The notes: generated by a model from the sequence alone, not told the origin. A stretch of 45,556 bases of DNA from Lachnospiraceae bacterium UBA7060 (GCA_002493835.1 DLAA01000025.1:1-45556); one strand, 5' to 3'. Counted from the first letter of the stretch, positions 16,803 to 26,127 are shown. Translations and numbers: made by a program.

Positions 16803-19305
16803 AATAATATGCGGTTTTTTGGCTTTTGCAGTGGGATTGTCTATGCTGATCGTGCATCTGGTTCCGGCGGCGGCTCTGTTTGCAGTTTTTGGCATAGACG
16901 TTTTTGGGCAGCAGCCGGCGGATTATCAGAAGAGTGAAGAATTTCGGAATTTGATCAGCGGAAGGCTGTCGGATCTTTTGGGGGTGGCCACCGGCGGGAA
17001 GACCTTTTCAGCTTCCGATCTCCATGAGGGGTACGGCTATGACAGTGTGAATGACGTGTATACGAGTTATTCTTATACGGAGGACTATGACAGATATTTG
17101 AACGAGGCGGCCATAGCGCAGGAGGAGACTGTGGTGGAGGAATCCCCGGCGATGTCCTTGGAGAATTTTGGCGGCAGTATCGACGATTATCTCGAGTATC
17201 TCGCAGAACAGCAGGCACATTATGAGGAAATTGCCACGGAGTATGGAGTTGCCAGTGCGGACGAGTACAATGACTATTATGGTCACTACGGATATGAAAG
17301 TCTGGACGATTATATGGCGGATATGGCCCGAAACAGAAATATTCTCTATGCCGTGGTTTATCAGGGCAGACTGCTCTATACAAATATCGAAGGCTATGCG
17401 GAAAAGGCGGGAGAGGTCTGGGAGAATGCGGATTTTTCCGCCGGGCTTGACGAGAAAATGTACAACTTTACGCTCTGGTATAACCGGACAGGCGACGGCA
17501 AGGTGCAGATCGTGAAGGACGGCCGCGAGGAGGACGTGTACGGGGATGGCGTCTACAGCGATTACAGCCGTTGGAAGGTGCCTGGCTATGCAAACTATAA
17601 GCTTGGGGAATCGATGAAGGAAGCGGTGGTTTTTCTGGCGGCGGCAAGGGTGCCTCAGCTATATCTCGTGCAGGATGACGAGGACGGCAGTGTCGAGCAG
17701 TATGGAGACAGACTCTGCCAGATGCGGTCAAATGCGATTAATCTGCGCAGTGTAGCTATGCAGAATCGGATAATACTGACTATATCGGTCATTCTTCTGA
17801 CAGTTTCGCTTCTCATGTGGAAAAGCAGACGGTTGGGTGTGAAGGCGGTCGGGAATTTTCTCGGGAAATGGTGTCTGGAACTCAAAATTCTACTGGGCAT
17901 TGTGCTGTTGACTATTTTGGTAAACAAGAGCGCAGGCATGCTGGGACAGCTGGTGTGGTGGCTCAGAGAAGGTTTTTCCTATTATTGGAGCGGCGACTGT
18001 GTTTACGAGGTGATAAAGTACACGAGGGCAGGGCGATATCTCGCCGCTTTCTTCTGGCTCATCTATCTGGCGGTTCTGGACTGGCGGGTGAACGGAAAGA
18101 GGCAGAAAAGACCTCTCTTTGATCTGCTGAAGGTGAAGGATTTTAAATACCCGATTCAGAAAAGACTGGTGAGAAGGCAGCGGCTTACGCTGATTGCGGA
18201 GCTGATCCTGATTGTGGTGTTTGCGGTTTCTATCTGTATCCTGCATTTGTTTACAGGAGCGTATTTGGACTATCTCACGGGGGGATATGCCTATGATTAC
18301 AATTATGAGGCGGCGGAAGCTATAGCGGTAGATACGGGGGTTCCTCTCGGAATCGGGAGTGTTTATATGCTGATGGTGTATGTGATTTTCAGCGCGCTGT
18401 TTGTGTCCACAATAATCACCGCCTGCAGTTTAAAGAAAAATCACAGGCTGGCAGCGGACATCGGTGCGCTGAGTGACCAGATTCTCTCTGTGCGGGAAGG
18501 CAATCTGACGGAAAAACTGACGTTGTCTGAAGGTACAGACCTGCAAGAGGCGGCGGAAAATTTAAATGAGATTCAAAAGGGCATGGAGACGGCGCTTCGG
18601 GAGCAGATGAAGAGCGAACGGATGAAGGTGGATTTAGTGACAAATGTGTCACATGATATCAAGACGCCGCTCACATCCATTATCAGTTATGTGGAACTGC
18701 TCAGACAGGAGCAGGGTCTTCCGGAGCATGTGAAGGAATTTATCCGGATTCTGGGAGAGAAATCCGAGCGGCTTAAGAATATTGTGCAGGATGTGTTTGA
18801 GATCAGCAAGGCAACCTCGGGACAGCTTCCGATCAAGATGGAAGTTCTGGATATGGGAAAACTTCTGCGACAGACGCTTGCGGACATGAATGACCAGATT
18901 AGTCAAAGCAGTCTCACCTTGAAAGCGACGATCCCTGAGACGCCGGTTCCCGTGTTGGCGGACGGACAAAGGCTTTATCGGGTGTTTCAGAATCTGATGC
19001 AGAACGCTTTGCGGTACTCGTTGGAAGGATCCAGGATTTTTTTGCATCTCGCTGAGGAAAACGGGCAGGTGATTGTCAGTTTGAAAAATACATCCAGCGT
19101 GGAGCTTTCGGACAGCAGGGATTTTACAGAGCGTTTTGTGCGCGGCGATTTAAGCCGCACCGACGGCGGAAGCGGCCTGGGACTTTCCATCGCCAAAAGT
19201 TTTACGGAGGCCTGCGGCGGCCGCCTGTCTGTAGAGACCAATGCGGATCTGTTTACCGTGACGGTCATTTTTCCAAAAAGCGGGCAGGAAATCGCGACAT
19301 TGTAA
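16777..19305 (+). CDS. Membrane sensor histidine kinase with a large Tyr/Asp-rich outer region
   Basis: The 842-residue kinase has one N-terminal helix (about 8-35) and an outer region of roughly 290 residues; residues 85-185 are rich in Tyr, Asp and Glu. Several further helices lie between about 330 and 550. The kinase core follows: His626 in NVSHDIKTPLTSI, N-box NLMQNALRYS, and GGSGLGLSIAK. The linker before the H-box resembles a HAMP helix pair (GNLTEKLTL). It overlaps the regulator gene by 26 bases and uses a TTG start at 16777; no ATG or GTG lies upstream before a stop. Coupled translation with its cognate regulator is likely. The signal is unknown; the location suggests an envelope stimulus. 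Confidence 0.9.
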   Translation: MGTKWKKCKIICGFLAFAVGLSMLIVHLVPAAALFAVFGIDVFGQQPADYQKSEEFRNLISGRLSDLLGVATGGKTFSASDLHEGYGYDSVNDVYTSYSYTEDYDRYLNEAAIAQEETVVEESPAMSLENFGGSIDDYLEYLAEQQAHYEEIATEYGVASADEYNDYYGHYGYESLDDYMADMARNRNILYAVVYQGRLLYTNIEGYAEKAGEVWENADFSAGLDEKMYNFTLWYNRTGDGKVQIVKDGREEDVYGDGVYSDYSRWKVPGYANYKLGESMKEAVVFLAAARVPQLYLVQDDEDGSVEQYGDRLCQMRSNAINLRSVAMQNRIILTISVILLTVSLLMWKSRRLGVKAVGNFLGKWCLELKILLGIVLLTILVNKSAGMLGQLVWWLREGFSYYWSGDCVYEVIKYTRAGRYLAAFFWLIYLAVLDWRVNGKRQKRPLFDLLKVKDFKYPIQKRLVRRQRLTLIAELILIVVFAVSICILHLFTGAYLDYLTGGYAYDYNYEAAEAIAVDTGVPLGIGSVYMLMVYVIFSALFVSTIITACSLKKNHRLAADIGALSDQILSVREGNLTEKLTLSEGTDLQEAAENLNEIQKGMETALREQMKSERMKVDLVTNVSHDIKTPLTSIISYVELLRQEQGLPEHVKEFIRILGEKSERLKNIVQDVFEISKATSGQLPIKMEVLDMGKLLRQTLADMNDQISQSSLTLKATIPETPVPVLADGQRLYRVFQNLMQNALRYSLEGSRIFLHLAEENGQVIVSLKNTSSVELSDSRDFTERFVRGDLSRTDGGSGLGLSIAKSFTEACGGRLSVETNADLFTVTVIFPKSGQEIATL

Positions 19306-19361
19306 AACCAAAATTGAGCGCGCAGGCGCTCAATTTATTCTAGTAGGAAATCGCGACATTG
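19286..19361. repeat. 17-base direct repeat flanking the terminator hairpin
   Basis: AGGAAATCGCGACATTG occurs at 19286-19302, as the last codons of the sensor kinase, and again at 19345-19361. A 42-base segment holding the terminator hairpin lies between. The exact duplication points to a recent local duplication or insertion. Confidence 0.85.
19311..19336. terminator. Bidirectional terminator between the two kinase loci
   Basis: AAATTGAGCGC (19311-19321) and GCGCTCAATTT (19326-19336) form a perfect 11-base stem with the loop GCAG. A and T tracts flank both sides. It separates the plus-strand sensor kinase from the minus-strand DegV-kinase operon, and the stop codon of the latter lies inside the stem. 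Confidence 0.85.
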
Positions 19362-22080
19362 AATCCGAGGCCGCGAAGCGGATCTCGCAATCGAGCGAAG
19401 CTCGATTTTTTACAAACATCAGCCCAAAGGTACCGATGCCGCAGTTGCACGATACCGTGGCTGATGCTTTCTGCAGGATAACTTTGTCAAACTTGATATA
19501 TTGTTCCACCATCTCTACGATCTCATCGATTTGTTTCACGCTGCAGCCGGCGTAGGTGACGAAAAGAATGCGGGTATTGATCTGTCTGCTGTGCCTAAAG
19601 AGTTTTTTCACATATTGTCTGGCTGCTCTTTGCATACTGCCGGATTCGATCCACCACAGTTTTAGTCGGTTCTTGGATATAGAGAGAACCGGATGGAGAT
19701 TTAGTATGTCGCATAGTCTATGGATGGCGGTGCTTATTTTGCCATTTTGGTAGAGGATGGCAGTGTTTGGCACAAGAAAATTAGTGAACACTTTTTCCCG
19801 GTATTCGTCCAGGGCCTCACAAATTTCTGATACATTTTTTCCCTTTTCAGTCAGCATGGCGGCGTAGAGAACCATGAGACCGTAGCCGCTGCTGATGTGG
19901 CCGGAATCTAACACAGTGACGTTGTCGAAAGTCCTGGCTGCTTGGGTGGCGCTGGGGTAAGCGCCGCTTAAATCTAAGGCAGCGGTGATGTGGATGATAT
20001 GTTCTGCTTCGTCCAGAATCTCGGCAAAAAAATACTCGTATTCGGAAGGTGCTGCGGTGGAAGAGTGGGCATGGTTTCCTTCCGTCTGCAGATAGGACAG
20101 CAGACTGTCGGAAGAAATTTCAAACAGGTCACAGAAACGTCCCTCTCCTGTATGGACATAGCAGTACATAAGACGGATATGGAAGCGATCTAAAAGATCG
20201 CGCGGCAGATCACAGATACAGTCGGCGGTAATGGCGATTTTGCGTTTACGCGCACTGTTTATCTGATTCAGTTCTTCTATATTATCCTTTTCTTCCTCGT
20301 TATCCGCAGCGATGAACTCGATTAGCTCGGGAGACAGATATTTCAAGAGGCTGGATTCCAACAGCTGTGTGCTGACAGGTTTTGCCAGATACCCGTCGAA
20401 GCCTCTGCTCTGATAGAACTGTTCTGCATCTGTCATGACGTTGGCGGTCAGGGCAATCACAGGCGTCTTTTGACAGAAGCCTCTGGTCTGACTTCGGATG
20501 GCCTGCAGGGCAGCTTCTCCATCCATATCCGGCATCATGTGATCCATGAGAATGACATGATAGGCATTTTCAGCTGTTCTTTTTAAGGCTTCTTTGCCGC
20601 TCTCAGCCGTATCTACCTTTACCTTGGTATCGCGCAGAAGTTTTTTGGCTACCAACAGATTCATAGAATTGTCGTCTACTACAAGAATGCGCGCATCTGG
20701 AGCGATAAAGCTCTGACGGTAGACGGGGCGCTGGTTCAGCTGCTTTTGTGCGGCAAAATTGATAATACCGATGGGCCGTGCGTTGACGACACGCTGTTTC
20801 AGTTCTATGGTAAAGACGGAGCCTTTATGGTAGACACTGTCTACGGTGATTGTGCCGCCCATCATCTCTATGAGCTGTTTGGAAATAGTAAGACCCAAAC
20901 CAGTGCCTTCGATATTGCGGGTGTCTGACTCATCCACCCGCTTGAAAGAGTGGAAAAGGTCATCCAGGCTTTCCTTTCGGATACCTATGCCGGTATCTTT
21001 CACGGATATGCGAAGGAGCAGCTGATCGGCGGCAACGCGCTCACCCTTTACACTTAGCGTTATGGAGCCGGATTCTGTATATTTCACTGCATTGGTCAAT
21101 ATATTAGTGATAACCTGCTTGATACGTATCTCGTCGCCGTAGAGCATGGAGGGAATTTCAGGATCAATGTCCAACTTGAATTCCAGATCTTTTTGATGTG
21201 CCCGGATCCAAATTAGATTGACTAGGTCGCTAAGCATGGAACTGATTTCATACTGTGTCGGCACAATGTCCATTTTGCCGGATTCCAGTTTGGAGAGATC
21301 GAGAATATCATTTATGATGGTGAGCAGCATTTTGCTGGCATTTTGGATGTTGAGGGCATTTTCCGCTATCTCGTCAGAGATGTCCTCCCGAAGGATCATT
21401 TCATTTAAGCCGATGATGGTGTTGATGGGAGTGCGTATTTCATGGCTCATATTCGTAAAAAAGGCGTCTTTGGAGCGGGCAAGCTGTTCCACTGCTGCCT
21501 TCTGCTGCTTGGCGAGCTGCTTTTCTTGTTCATAGGTTCTGGCCTGAATCTTTAAGAGAATGCCAATAAAAAAACTTACACAGACCAGGGCGGTAAAAGA
21601 GTCCGAAAAAAAGTAAAACCGGGTTGAATTTGATATGAACTCAGGCCGGCAGTAGGCAAACAGGTAAGTTCCCAGAAAGGAGAGAAGGGAGAGTGATACG
21701 GCTAACAGAAAGGAACGTCCTTCAAATAAAAGAAAAATATAGACAAGTCCCAGTACGAACCAGACAGGCATGCCGCTCTGGACTGCGCCGCTCGTGATAA
21801 AAAGCAGGGGAAAGAAGACTACATTGGTGCCGATGGCGAGAAGCCAGGAAGCCAGTCTGCTGTTATTCTGCGTGATTGTGAGCCGAATGGATATGCCGGA
21901 AATCACACAAATGGGCAGCAGCGCGTATAAAACTTTGGGATCGGCTCCAGGAAGGACAAGTATTATGCCGATCACAGAGGATGCAAAAGCCAGAAGCATA
22001 ACTATCCGGTTGATTTTTTCTTTTAGTTCAAGATGGCTGGGAAACAAAGTTCTAAAAAAGTATTGGATTTTCTTACGCAT
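19330..22080 (-). CDS. Hybrid histidine kinase-receiver fused to a C-terminal DegV (fatty-acid-binding) domain
   Basis: The 916-residue protein starts with about six membrane helices (20-185) and a coiled-coil linker. The kinase core has His213 in NMSHEIRTP, an N-box (NILTNAVKYTESG) and EGTGLGLTISK. A receiver domain (about 460-585) has Asp513 as phospho-acceptor. From about residue 613 to 890 comes a complete DegV/FakB-type domain: KIAITADCICDLP, HSSTAAPSEYEYFF, ALDLSGAYPSATQAA, VLDSGHISSGYGLMV, NGKISTAIHRLCDILNLHPVLSI and FGLMFV. DegV proteins bind fatty acids and present them to a fatty-acid kinase. Fusion to a sensor kinase is unusual and suggests a lipid input. The gene follows the Hpt kinase by 3 bases. 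The last 26 residues come from a palindromic repeat and are probably not functional. Confidence 0.93.
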   Translation of the reverse strand: MRKKIQYFFRTLFPSHLELKEKINRIVMLLAFASSVIGIILVLPGADPKVLYALLPICVISGISIRLTITQNNSRLASWLLAIGTNVVFFPLLFITSGAVQSGMPVWFVLGLVYIFLLFEGRSFLLAVSLSLLSFLGTYLFAYCRPEFISNSTRFYFFSDSFTALVCVSFFIGILLKIQARTYEQEKQLAKQQKAAVEQLARSKDAFFTNMSHEIRTPINTIIGLNEMILREDISDEIAENALNIQNASKMLLTIINDILDLSKLESGKMDIVPTQYEISSMLSDLVNLIWIRAHQKDLEFKLDIDPEIPSMLYGDEIRIKQVITNILTNAVKYTESGSITLSVKGERVAADQLLLRISVKDTGIGIRKESLDDLFHSFKRVDESDTRNIEGTGLGLTISKQLIEMMGGTITVDSVYHKGSVFTIELKQRVVNARPIGIINFAAQKQLNQRPVYRQSFIAPDARILVVDDNSMNLLVAKKLLRDTKVKVDTAESGKEALKRTAENAYHVILMDHMMPDMDGEAALQAIRSQTRGFCQKTPVIALTANVMTDAEQFYQSRGFDGYLAKPVSTQLLESSLLKYLSPELIEFIAADNEEEKDNIEELNQINSARKRKIAITADCICDLPRDLLDRFHIRLMYCYVHTGEGRFCDLFEISSDSLLSYLQTEGNHAHSSTAAPSEYEYFFAEILDEAEHIIHITAALDLSGAYPSATQAARTFDNVTVLDSGHISSGYGLMVLYAAMLTEKGKNVSEICEALDEYREKVFTNFLVPNTAILYQNGKISTAIHRLCDILNLHPVLSISKNRLKLWWIESGSMQRAARQYVKKLFRHSRQINTRILFVTYAGCSVKQIDEIVEMVEQYIKFDKVILQKASATVSCNCGIGTFGLMFVKNRASLDCEIRFAASDSMSRFPTRIN
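19360..19412. repeat. Palindromic repeat with CCGCGAAGCGG core; also a plus-strand terminator-like hairpin
   Basis: CCGC-GAA-GCGG (19371-19381) is followed by AATCGAGC-GAA-GCTCGATT (19389-19407) and a T run, so on the plus strand it could act as a second terminator. The 14-mer CCGCGAAGCGGATC recurs at 45474-45487 in a similar palindromic setting. The element lies within the 3' coding end of the minus-strand kinase-DegV gene and encodes its last 26 residues. Confidence 0.65.
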
Positions 22081-22083
22081 ACG

Positions 22084-24933
22084 TTATTTTTCCATCCTTT
22101 CTAAAATTTCGGAGGCGCCTAGGAAATCAAATTCAGCTGTCAGCTGCCGGATTTGTTTTGCATTTTCAGAGAAAGCGCTGTCCTGCCCAGGAAAGTTTTC
22201 CAGCAAAGATAAGAGATCCGAAAGCCCCTCACTTTCAAAAGAGAATAATTTTTCTTTTATCTGTGCGAGCAATTTCGTTAAACACAGTTCGACATCCCCA
22301 GTGTCTTCAGCGGGTACAGGTGCTGCTGGGAGAACGGTATCTGCCGGAGCGTTTTCGGTTCCTTCATTAGTGTCAGACCGGCTGTCTGTATTGGGATAGA
22401 TAAAGCGATTGCCGTCCAGAGCCTGTAAAAGTCTGTCATGGTTTTCCATCATAGCTTCGTGGTGTGTCAAAATATAGTCGATCCGGTTCTCTTTGCCGGC
22501 CATTTCCAGTTCTTTTGCCATTTCGGAGAGTCCGCCTGCGCCGATACCTTTGGCGTTGCTTTTCAAAGCATGGATGCAGATTACGTAATTCTTCCAGTCA
22601 TGGTTCTTGAAATAACTGGACAGATTTTCCCGGCGTTTTTTTCCCTCCGCGTGGAAGATAGCGGTGATTTCCCGAAATCCTTCTTCATCTGCGCAGTAAG
22701 CGAGAGCTTGTTCCAGGTTGATGCCGGCCCGGGTCAGCTTGCGTTTTGCTTTGGAGAATGCGTCATTGTCTTGCTCAGGAGTGCCGTCAGCGTTGGCAGA
22801 AATAGGGGGTTCCTTTTCCAATGACGGATTGTCTGCCGGAGGTTTCGCACTTTCGTCTTCCACCACCGGAATCTGCATCTGGGAAGGCAGGTAGCGCCGC
22901 AGAATGCGGTCCAGAACACTCAGCTCGATGGGCTTTGCGATAAAATCGGTAAAACCTTCCGCCATAAACATTTCTCTGGCACCGCCGATGGCGTTGGCCG
23001 TGAAGGCGATGACAGGAAGAGACTGATAGTAAAGCCCTGGTTTTTGGCGGATTTTGTGCAGGGTTTCCACGCCGTCCATCTCCGGCATCATATGATCCAG
23101 AAAAACGCAGTCAAATTCCGGTGTGTTCAGCTTTTCCAAAGCTTCCTTTCCACTGCCGGCCATGGTCACTTTTAGTTGATAGGGCAGAAGAAGCCTTGCC
23201 ATGACCTTCAAATTCATGGCATTATCGTCCACTATAAGGACATTGGCCTGGGGAGCGGTAAACTTGTTATGTAAACTCGATAGATGCTCTTCACCGTAAA
23301 AAACTTTTTGTCCGTTAAAGACTGCAGCGATGGATAGTATGGTGAAGGGCTTATAGATGCGCAGCATATTTCCCGGCACCAGCATTTGCTGATCGTAGTC
23401 TAGAAATAGTACTACTGTGTGTTCTGCAGAAAGTCTGTCAAAGAATGGTTTGTCCTCGCAGTATTCCTCCCAGCCGATGAAGATGTGGGAGTAGCTTTCA
23501 CGTTCTGTACGGCGCTTCAATTCGGGGAGATTTCTGCAGATGCGGAAGGGAAAACCGAATTGGCTGACGATATGCTGGATGCAGCTCTCATAACCCTCAC
23601 GCACTACGGTGTAATTATATTTTTCCAGATTGATGTAGCAGACTGCGAAAAGATGCTTCTTGTCTTTGATGGAGACAATTGGTGTCTCATCCAGAAGTTT
23701 TTGCGGGATCGTAAATTGAAATTCGCTGCCAGCGCCGGGAGTGCTGTTCACAGTGATAAAGCCGCCCATGCTGCGGATCAGTGCTTGAGTGATGGCAAGG
23801 CCCAGTCCCACGCCGCCTTCCTCTCTGCTGCGCCTGGAGTTGACTTGACTGAAGCTTGTGAAGATTTTTTCCATGTCGGCACGCTCGATACCAATACCGG
23901 AGTCCTTAATACTCACTTGCAGGTTGATGCCGTATTTTTCTCTGCGGCTTTTGATCCGCAGGATTACACCGCCTTCTTTGGTAAATTTGATGGCGTTACT
24001 TAGGAGATTCACGATAATACGCCGCAGTTTCTGCTCGTCCCCAAGCAGATTACTTGGCAGATCGGCGTCACAGTCCACGATCAGTTCCAGGTGCCTGCCA
24101 TTGTCCATGGTTAGTGCCATATTGATGATGTCGGTAATGGTGGAAGTGATGTTGTAACTTTCCTCCGCCAGTTCCAGCTTTCCCGTGCCCAATTCTGAAA
24201 AGTCCAGAATATTGCTGACTGTGGAGAGAAGGTTCCTTCCGGCGGTTTGGATATCCGTCACATCGCGCCGTACATCCATAGGCAGGTTTCCCTGCAGAAT
24301 GGCTTCGCTCATGCCGCAGACGGCATTGATAGGGGTGCGGATTTCATGGGAGACATTGACAAGAAAATCATCCTTACTGCGTTGGGCGATTTCAAGTTCT
24401 TTGATGTTAGAAATCAAAAGGTCGTCTGCTTCCTGACGGTTTTTCTGGATGATCCAGATGACTGCGGAAATCGTATAGAGGGAGAAAAATTGGATAACAA
24501 GCTGCAGAATATCGTGTGCGGAAGAAATCTCGATCGTCCTTGTGACAAGACCGTGATATACAAAGAGAAAAGGGGGGATGATGAATCCCGGATAGAGAAT
24601 CCGCCGGATATTGAATATGCTTAGCAGAACAATGACACCTGCCATAGTGACGAGCAGGAAAGAAAAGCTCTCAGTAAACAGGGCGTAGAGGATAAATTCA
24701 GCCCAGCACATAGTGGAGATGAACTGCGCCCTGCGGGGATGATCCCATTGTTCGCGGACATAGACGAACCATCCGCTAAACAACGGGAGAAATAGAAGCT
24801 CTCTGATATAGATATTCCAACCGGAGAGCAGTGCTGTGATAAACATGGCAAGTGTATAAATGCTTAAGAGGAACAGCACAAGGCGTTCCAGCTTTTTTTC
24901 AGTTTGATTGGTGTTGAATTGTGTATTGTTCAA
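22084..24933 (-). CDS. Hybrid histidine kinase with receiver and Hpt domains
   Basis: The 949-residue protein has an N-terminal membrane region with about six helices (15-165) and a kinase core with His196 in NVSHEIRTP. It continues with a degenerate receiver-like region (about 425-535), a true receiver with Asp613 in FLDHMMPEMDG, and an Hpt domain with His788 in IHALKSNAKG. It can therefore carry His-Asp-His phosphorelay steps in one chain and pass phosphate to a separate receiver, such as the HD-GYP protein encoded upstream. The start is probably the TTG at 24933, with AAGGAG 12 bases upstream; no better in-frame start is seen. The tail (about 840-949) is helical and acidic. It sits second in a three-gene minus-strand operon. 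Confidence 0.92.
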   Translation of the reverse strand: MNNTQFNTNQTEKKLERLVLFLLSIYTLAMFITALLSGWNIYIRELLFLPLFSGWFVYVREQWDHPRRAQFISTMCWAEFILYALFTESFSFLLVTMAGVIVLLSIFNIRRILYPGFIIPPFLFVYHGLVTRTIEISSAHDILQLVIQFFSLYTISAVIWIIQKNRQEADDLLISNIKELEIAQRSKDDFLVNVSHEIRTPINAVCGMSEAILQGNLPMDVRRDVTDIQTAGRNLLSTVSNILDFSELGTGKLELAEESYNITSTITDIINMALTMDNGRHLELIVDCDADLPSNLLGDEQKLRRIIVNLLSNAIKFTKEGGVILRIKSRREKYGINLQVSIKDSGIGIERADMEKIFTSFSQVNSRRSREEGGVGLGLAITQALIRSMGGFITVNSTPGAGSEFQFTIPQKLLDETPIVSIKDKKHLFAVCYINLEKYNYTVVREGYESCIQHIVSQFGFPFRICRNLPELKRRTERESYSHIFIGWEEYCEDKPFFDRLSAEHTVVLFLDYDQQMLVPGNMLRIYKPFTILSIAAVFNGQKVFYGEEHLSSLHNKFTAPQANVLIVDDNAMNLKVMARLLLPYQLKVTMAGSGKEALEKLNTPEFDCVFLDHMMPEMDGVETLHKIRQKPGLYYQSLPVIAFTANAIGGAREMFMAEGFTDFIAKPIELSVLDRILRRYLPSQMQIPVVEDESAKPPADNPSLEKEPPISANADGTPEQDNDAFSKAKRKLTRAGINLEQALAYCADEEGFREITAIFHAEGKKRRENLSSYFKNHDWKNYVICIHALKSNAKGIGAGGLSEMAKELEMAGKENRIDYILTHHEAMMENHDRLLQALDGNRFIYPNTDSRSDTNEGTENAPADTVLPAAPVPAEDTGDVELCLTKLLAQIKEKLFSFESEGLSDLLSLLENFPGQDSAFSENAKQIRQLTAEFDFLGASEILERMEK

Positions 24934-24996
24934 GGCAGGTCACAACTCCTTATTCTTGCTGTAACAAAGGTTCAGATGACAGAATGTTTCGCAGTA

Positions 24997-26076
24997 TCAG
25001 GTTTTGGCATCGTTAATGTGAAGAACTTCTTTCAGCTTCGGGAGCATTTCAATAAATACATCTATGATGACCGGATCAAACTGTGTGCCGCGGCCCTCCG
25101 ACATGATCTGCATGATGCGCTCAATGGGGCGGACGGGAGGTTTGTAACAGCGTTCCTCGTAGAGGGCGTCGAAGACATCCGCCACGGACATAATCCGTGC
25201 GGAGAGAGGAATATTGTTCCCCGAAAGGCCGGCGGGATATCCAGTGCCGTCCCACCGTTCGTGGTGGTAGAGGGCAATATCCGCCACCAGCCGTACATAG
25301 TGTTCATCCTCAATATCTCCGATGATTGTCTGAATGATTTTCCGGCTGTGGGTAGTATGTAATTTCATAGTTTCAAACTCTTCCGGTGTTAATTTCCCCG
25401 GCTTTTGCAAGATGGCGTCGGGAATTTTGATTTTACCCACATCGTGAAGCGGGGCGGCCTTACAGAGATCTTCAATGTAGGGGGCAGTGAGCTCTTCGAG
25501 GAAGAGCCCTCTGGAAAGCAGTTCATCAGCGATCATTTTGACATACATCTGCGTATTTTTCACATGTTTACCGGTGCTGCCGTCTCGGCTCTCAATCAGA
25601 TTTGCCATGCCAACGATGACGGAATCCTGGATTCGGCCAAGACGCATGGCGTTCTCAGCGATCTTCTGCGCCTGAATGTTCACCATATCCTCCAGGTTGT
25701 GACGATATTGGTCAAGCTCGATAGTCTTGCTGACACGGCTTAGGAGTATGTCCGGCACGAAAGGCTTCGCAACGAAGTCCATGGCACCCATCTGGAAGCA
25801 TTTGATCTCTGTCTCAGCAAGAGCGTCTGCTGTCAAAAAAATGACGGGGATATTTTTGGTTTGGTCATTTGAACGAATCCGTGACATGACCTCGAAACCG
25901 TCCATCTCCGGCATGTTGAGATCTAACAGGATCAGGTCGGGACGATGCGTCTCAAGATATTTTAAAGCCGCAGCTCCGGAAACAGCGGCGGCTATGCGGT
26001 ACTGCGGACTAAGAAGTCTCTGGGCAAGTGAAAGATTGGTATGGTCGTCGTCTACCACCAAGATGACATTTTTCAT
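24997..26076 (-). CDS. Response regulator with HD-GYP domain (c-di-GMP phosphodiesterase)
   Basis: The 359-residue protein has a receiver domain (about 1-120; Asp52 in LLDLNMPEMDG) and an HD-GYP domain (about 150-350). The latter has His211-Asp212 in PLHDVGKIKIP, and HHERWDGTGYP with the GYP triplet near 279-281. Such proteins hydrolyse c-di-GMP, usually to GMP or pGpG, when their receiver is phosphorylated. I prefer the start at 26076 since AAGGGG lies 9 bases upstream, whereas it directly abuts the ATG at 26085. First gene of the operon with the two hybrid kinases, which are the likely phosphate donors; the gap to the next gene is 63 bases. A good promoter lies upstream. Confidence 0.94.
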   Translation of the reverse strand: MKNVILVVDDDHTNLSLAQRLLSPQYRIAAAVSGAAALKYLETHRPDLILLDLNMPEMDGFEVMSRIRSNDQTKNIPVIFLTADALAETEIKCFQMGAMDFVAKPFVPDILLSRVSKTIELDQYRHNLEDMVNIQAQKIAENAMRLGRIQDSVIVGMANLIESRDGSTGKHVKNTQMYVKMIADELLSRGLFLEELTAPYIEDLCKAAPLHDVGKIKIPDAILQKPGKLTPEEFETMKLHTTHSRKIIQTIIGDIEDEHYVRLVADIALYHHERWDGTGYPAGLSGNNIPLSARIMSVADVFDALYEERCYKPPVRPIERIMQIMSEGRGTQFDPVIIDVFIEMLPKLKEVLHINDAKT

Positions 26077-26127
26077 GGAAAACATCCCCTTATTTGCATA
26101 TCAGATAATCAAAATATTTCTACGTCA

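Noticed and set aside
15933..16895. 320-residue minus-strand frame
   Set aside because: It is the mirror of the response regulator gene, has His/Arg/Pro-rich composition and no domain; the plus-strand gene is certain.
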